Shown: piece by piece, positions 4,946-5,919 of the stretch
Numbering within the stretch: position 1 is the stretch's first letter
Layout: each line of letters starts with the position of its first letter
NCBI GenBank assembly: GCA_947176325.1
Contig: CAMWQD010000081.1
Location: 1-5,919, forward strand
Length of the DNA: 5,919 nucleotides
Direction of reading: 5' to 3'
DNA from: an uncultured Bacteroidales bacterium
GTDB lineage: Bacteria > Bacteroidota > Bacteroidia > Bacteroidales > P3
Program-made: the position numbers and the translations under genes
Notes under the pieces: model-generated
Seen by the model: the letters and a program-made list of their open reading frames with translations, nothing else
The model's database searches: none
What the model was told of the DNA's origin: nothing

Positions 4946-5890
4946 ATGAAAAGAGTATTGGTGACCGGCGGGTCGGGATTTATCGGCTCGCATTTATGTG
5001 AAAGATTGCTAAAGGAGGGCAACGATGTTATCTGTCTCGACAATTTCTTCACGGGGCAGAAGCAAAATGTGGCGCATCTGATAGGCAGCCCTTATTTTGA
5101 ATTGGTGCGGCACGATGTGATTCAGCCCTATTACGCCGAGGTGGATGAAATCTACAATCTGGCTTGTCCGGCTTCGCCCGTGCACTATCAATACAACCCT
5201 ATCAAGACGGTGAAGACTTCGGTGATGGGGGCAATCAATATGTTGGGGCTGGCCAAACGCATCAAGGCTAAAATCCTGCAGGCGTCTACCAGCGAGGTGT
5301 ACGGAGATCCGAAAGTCCACCCGCAGCAGGAAGCCTATTGGGGAAATGTGAACCCTATCGGCCTGCGTTCGTGTTACGACGAGGGAAAACGTTGCGCCGA
5401 AACGTTGTTTATGGATTATCACCGTCAGAACGGTGTGAAAATTAAGATTGTGCGGATTTTCAACACCTACGGGCCGAGAATGTTCATGAACGACGGACGG
5501 GTGGTGTCGAACTTTGTGGTGCAGGCTCTCAAGAACGAGGACATCACCATTTACGGCGACGGTTCGCAGACGCGCAGCTTTCAGTATGTGGACGATTTGG
5601 TGGAGGGTATGATGCGCTTGATGGACACGCCCGATGATTTTACAGGCCCTGTGAATATCGGCAATCCGGGTGAGTTTACCATCAAGGAGTTGGCGGAGAA
5701 AGTGATTGCCTTGACGGGAAGCCGCTCCAAGTTGGTGTATCGTCCCTTGCCTTCGGACGACCCCACGCAACGCAAGCCCGATATCACCTTGGCTTGCGAA
5801 AGATTGCATTGGAAACCTGTGGTGCAGTTGGAAGAAGGCTTAAAGAAAACCATTGCTTATTTTGAGGAGGAATTGCGTCGTGAACGATAG
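4946..5890 (+). CDS. uxs: UDP-glucuronate decarboxylase (UDP-xylose synthase)
   Basis: This extended-SDR enzyme oxidises C4 of UDP-glucuronate, decarboxylates it, and reduces the 4-keto intermediate with the bound NADH to give UDP-xylose. The 314-residue length fits compact bacterial UXS. The NAD motif is GGSGFIGSH (8-16), with Asp32 and Asn33 in LDNFFTG. The UXS-typical segment NLACPASPVHYQYNPIKTVK spans 71-90. The active site has STSEVYG (114-120, with Glu117) and the Tyr144-x3-Lys148 pair in YDEGK. GPRM...NDGRVVSNF (177-190) and DGSQTRSFQYVDD (205-217) also match UXS, and Arg276 in DDPTQRKPD corresponds to the arginine needed for decarboxylation. Retention of this set argues against a plain 4-epimerase. 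It lacks the formyltransferase domain of ArnA. It starts 9 nt after ugd, whose product is its substrate. ATG 4946 is chosen because the Rossmann strand KRVLVTGGSG begins at once. Confidence 0.93.
   Translation: MKRVLVTGGSGFIGSHLCERLLKEGNDVICLDNFFTGQKQNVAHLIGSPYFELVRHDVIQPYYAEVDEIYNLACPASPVHYQYNPIKTVKTSVMGAINMLGLAKRIKAKILQASTSEVYGDPKVHPQQEAYWGNVNPIGLRSCYDEGKRCAETLFMDYHRQNGVKIKIVRIFNTYGPRMFMNDGRVVSNFVVQALKNEDITIYGDGSQTRSFQYVDDLVEGMMRLMDTPDDFTGPVNIGNPGEFTIKELAEKVIALTGSRSKLVYRPLPSDDPTQRKPDITLACERLHWKPVVQLEEGLKKTIAYFEEELRRER
5864..5870 (+). promoter_or_regulatory. Shine-Dalgarno-like site before the third sugar gene
   Basis: GAGGAGG lies within the last codons of uxs, 9 nt before the proposed GTG start at 5880, and is the strongest SD-like match seen here. 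It supports the GTG start but is also explained by a run of glutamate codons in uxs, and Bacteroidota rely little on SD pairing. Confidence 0.35.
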
Positions 5891-5919
5891 ATTGACAGTA
5901 CTTGTGACCGGAAGCAACG
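5880..5919 (+). CDS. N-terminal fragment of a Rossmann-fold nucleotide-sugar reductase/epimerase
   Basis: Only 13 codons are present before the window ends. From GTG 5880 they read (M)NDRLTVLVTGSN, followed by one G. A hydrophobic strand followed by VTGSN-G is the start of the NAD(P)-binding motif of extended SDR enzymes (VTGxxGxxG), and it closely resembles the beginning of dTDP-4-dehydrorhamnose reductase (RmlD/RfbD). Other epimerases or dehydratases begin in the same way, so the exact function is open. The start overlaps the end of uxs by 11 nt in another frame, which implies cotranscription and translational coupling. An in-frame TTG at 5892 would be an alternative start just outside the overlap. 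Its position after ugd and uxs suggests a role in sugar-nucleotide metabolism. Confidence 0.6.
   Translation, partial: MNDRLTVLVTGSN

Noticed and set aside
4941..4949. Mini open frame ATG CGA TGA overlapping the uxs start as ATGA
   Set aside because: Stop-start overlaps can couple translation, but a two-codon frame with no SD is easily chance and the uxs start is already close to the ugd stop.
3812..4993. A 393-codon minus-strand open frame antisense to ugd
   Set aside because: In codon register with ugd, His- and Arg-rich as expected of a reverse complement, and without any motif; the sense strand has a complete UDP-glucose dehydrogenase.
5009..5809. A 266-codon minus-strand open frame antisense to uxs
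   Set aside because: In register with uxs and closed exactly by a CTA codon of uxs at its end; a shadow frame.

Overview
The window looks like a chromosomal segment of a Bacteroidota bacterium, probably Bacteroidales. Four signs point there. The ribosomal gene order is rpsL-rpsG-fusA-rpsJ-rplC, with no tuf between fusA and rpsJ. The leader of rpsL carries a promoter of the Bacteroidota primary-sigma type (TTG, 19 bp, TAnnTTTG). Most starts lack a Shine-Dalgarno sequence and have A-rich upstream sequence. The protein sequences also resemble Bacteroides-type S7, S10, S12 and EF-G. This placement comes from recall of the families, not from a database search.

Left part, minus strand (1-3385): a compact ribosomal superoperon, read right to left. 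It runs rpsL (S12), 27 nt gap, rpsG (S7), 7 nt gap, fusA (EF-G), 27 nt gap, rpsJ (S10, GTG start), 48 nt gap, and then the first 11 codons of rplC (L3), which is cut by the window edge. In E. coli terms this is the str operon joined to the S10 operon. All four complete genes have normal length and intact key residues.

Middle (3386-3619): a 234 bp AT-rich divergent intergenic region. It holds a well-formed promoter for rpsL on the minus strand, with an A-tract upstream. On the plus strand it holds a perfect -7 element (TATATTTG) for the sugar genes, but with a poor -33 element. Two short dyads overlap the promoter elements. A 35 nt bulged stem-loop lies at the predicted 5' end of the plus-strand transcript.

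Right part, plus strand (3620-5919): a nucleotide-sugar operon. Ugd oxidises UDP-glucose to UDP-glucuronate. After 9 nt comes a UDP-glucuronate decarboxylase (UXS) that makes UDP-xylose. A third gene overlaps the end of uxs by 11 nt and starts like a Rossmann-fold reductase/epimerase, possibly RmlD-like; it is cut off after 13 codons. Together the first two enzymes supply UDP-GlcA and UDP-Xyl, most likely for a surface polysaccharide or protein O-glycan.

I did not find a clearly novel system here. The genes are ordinary and well conserved. What merits a second look is mostly regulatory: the divergent promoter region, the leader stem-loop, and the lack of room for the E. coli-type S7 and L4 feedback sites.
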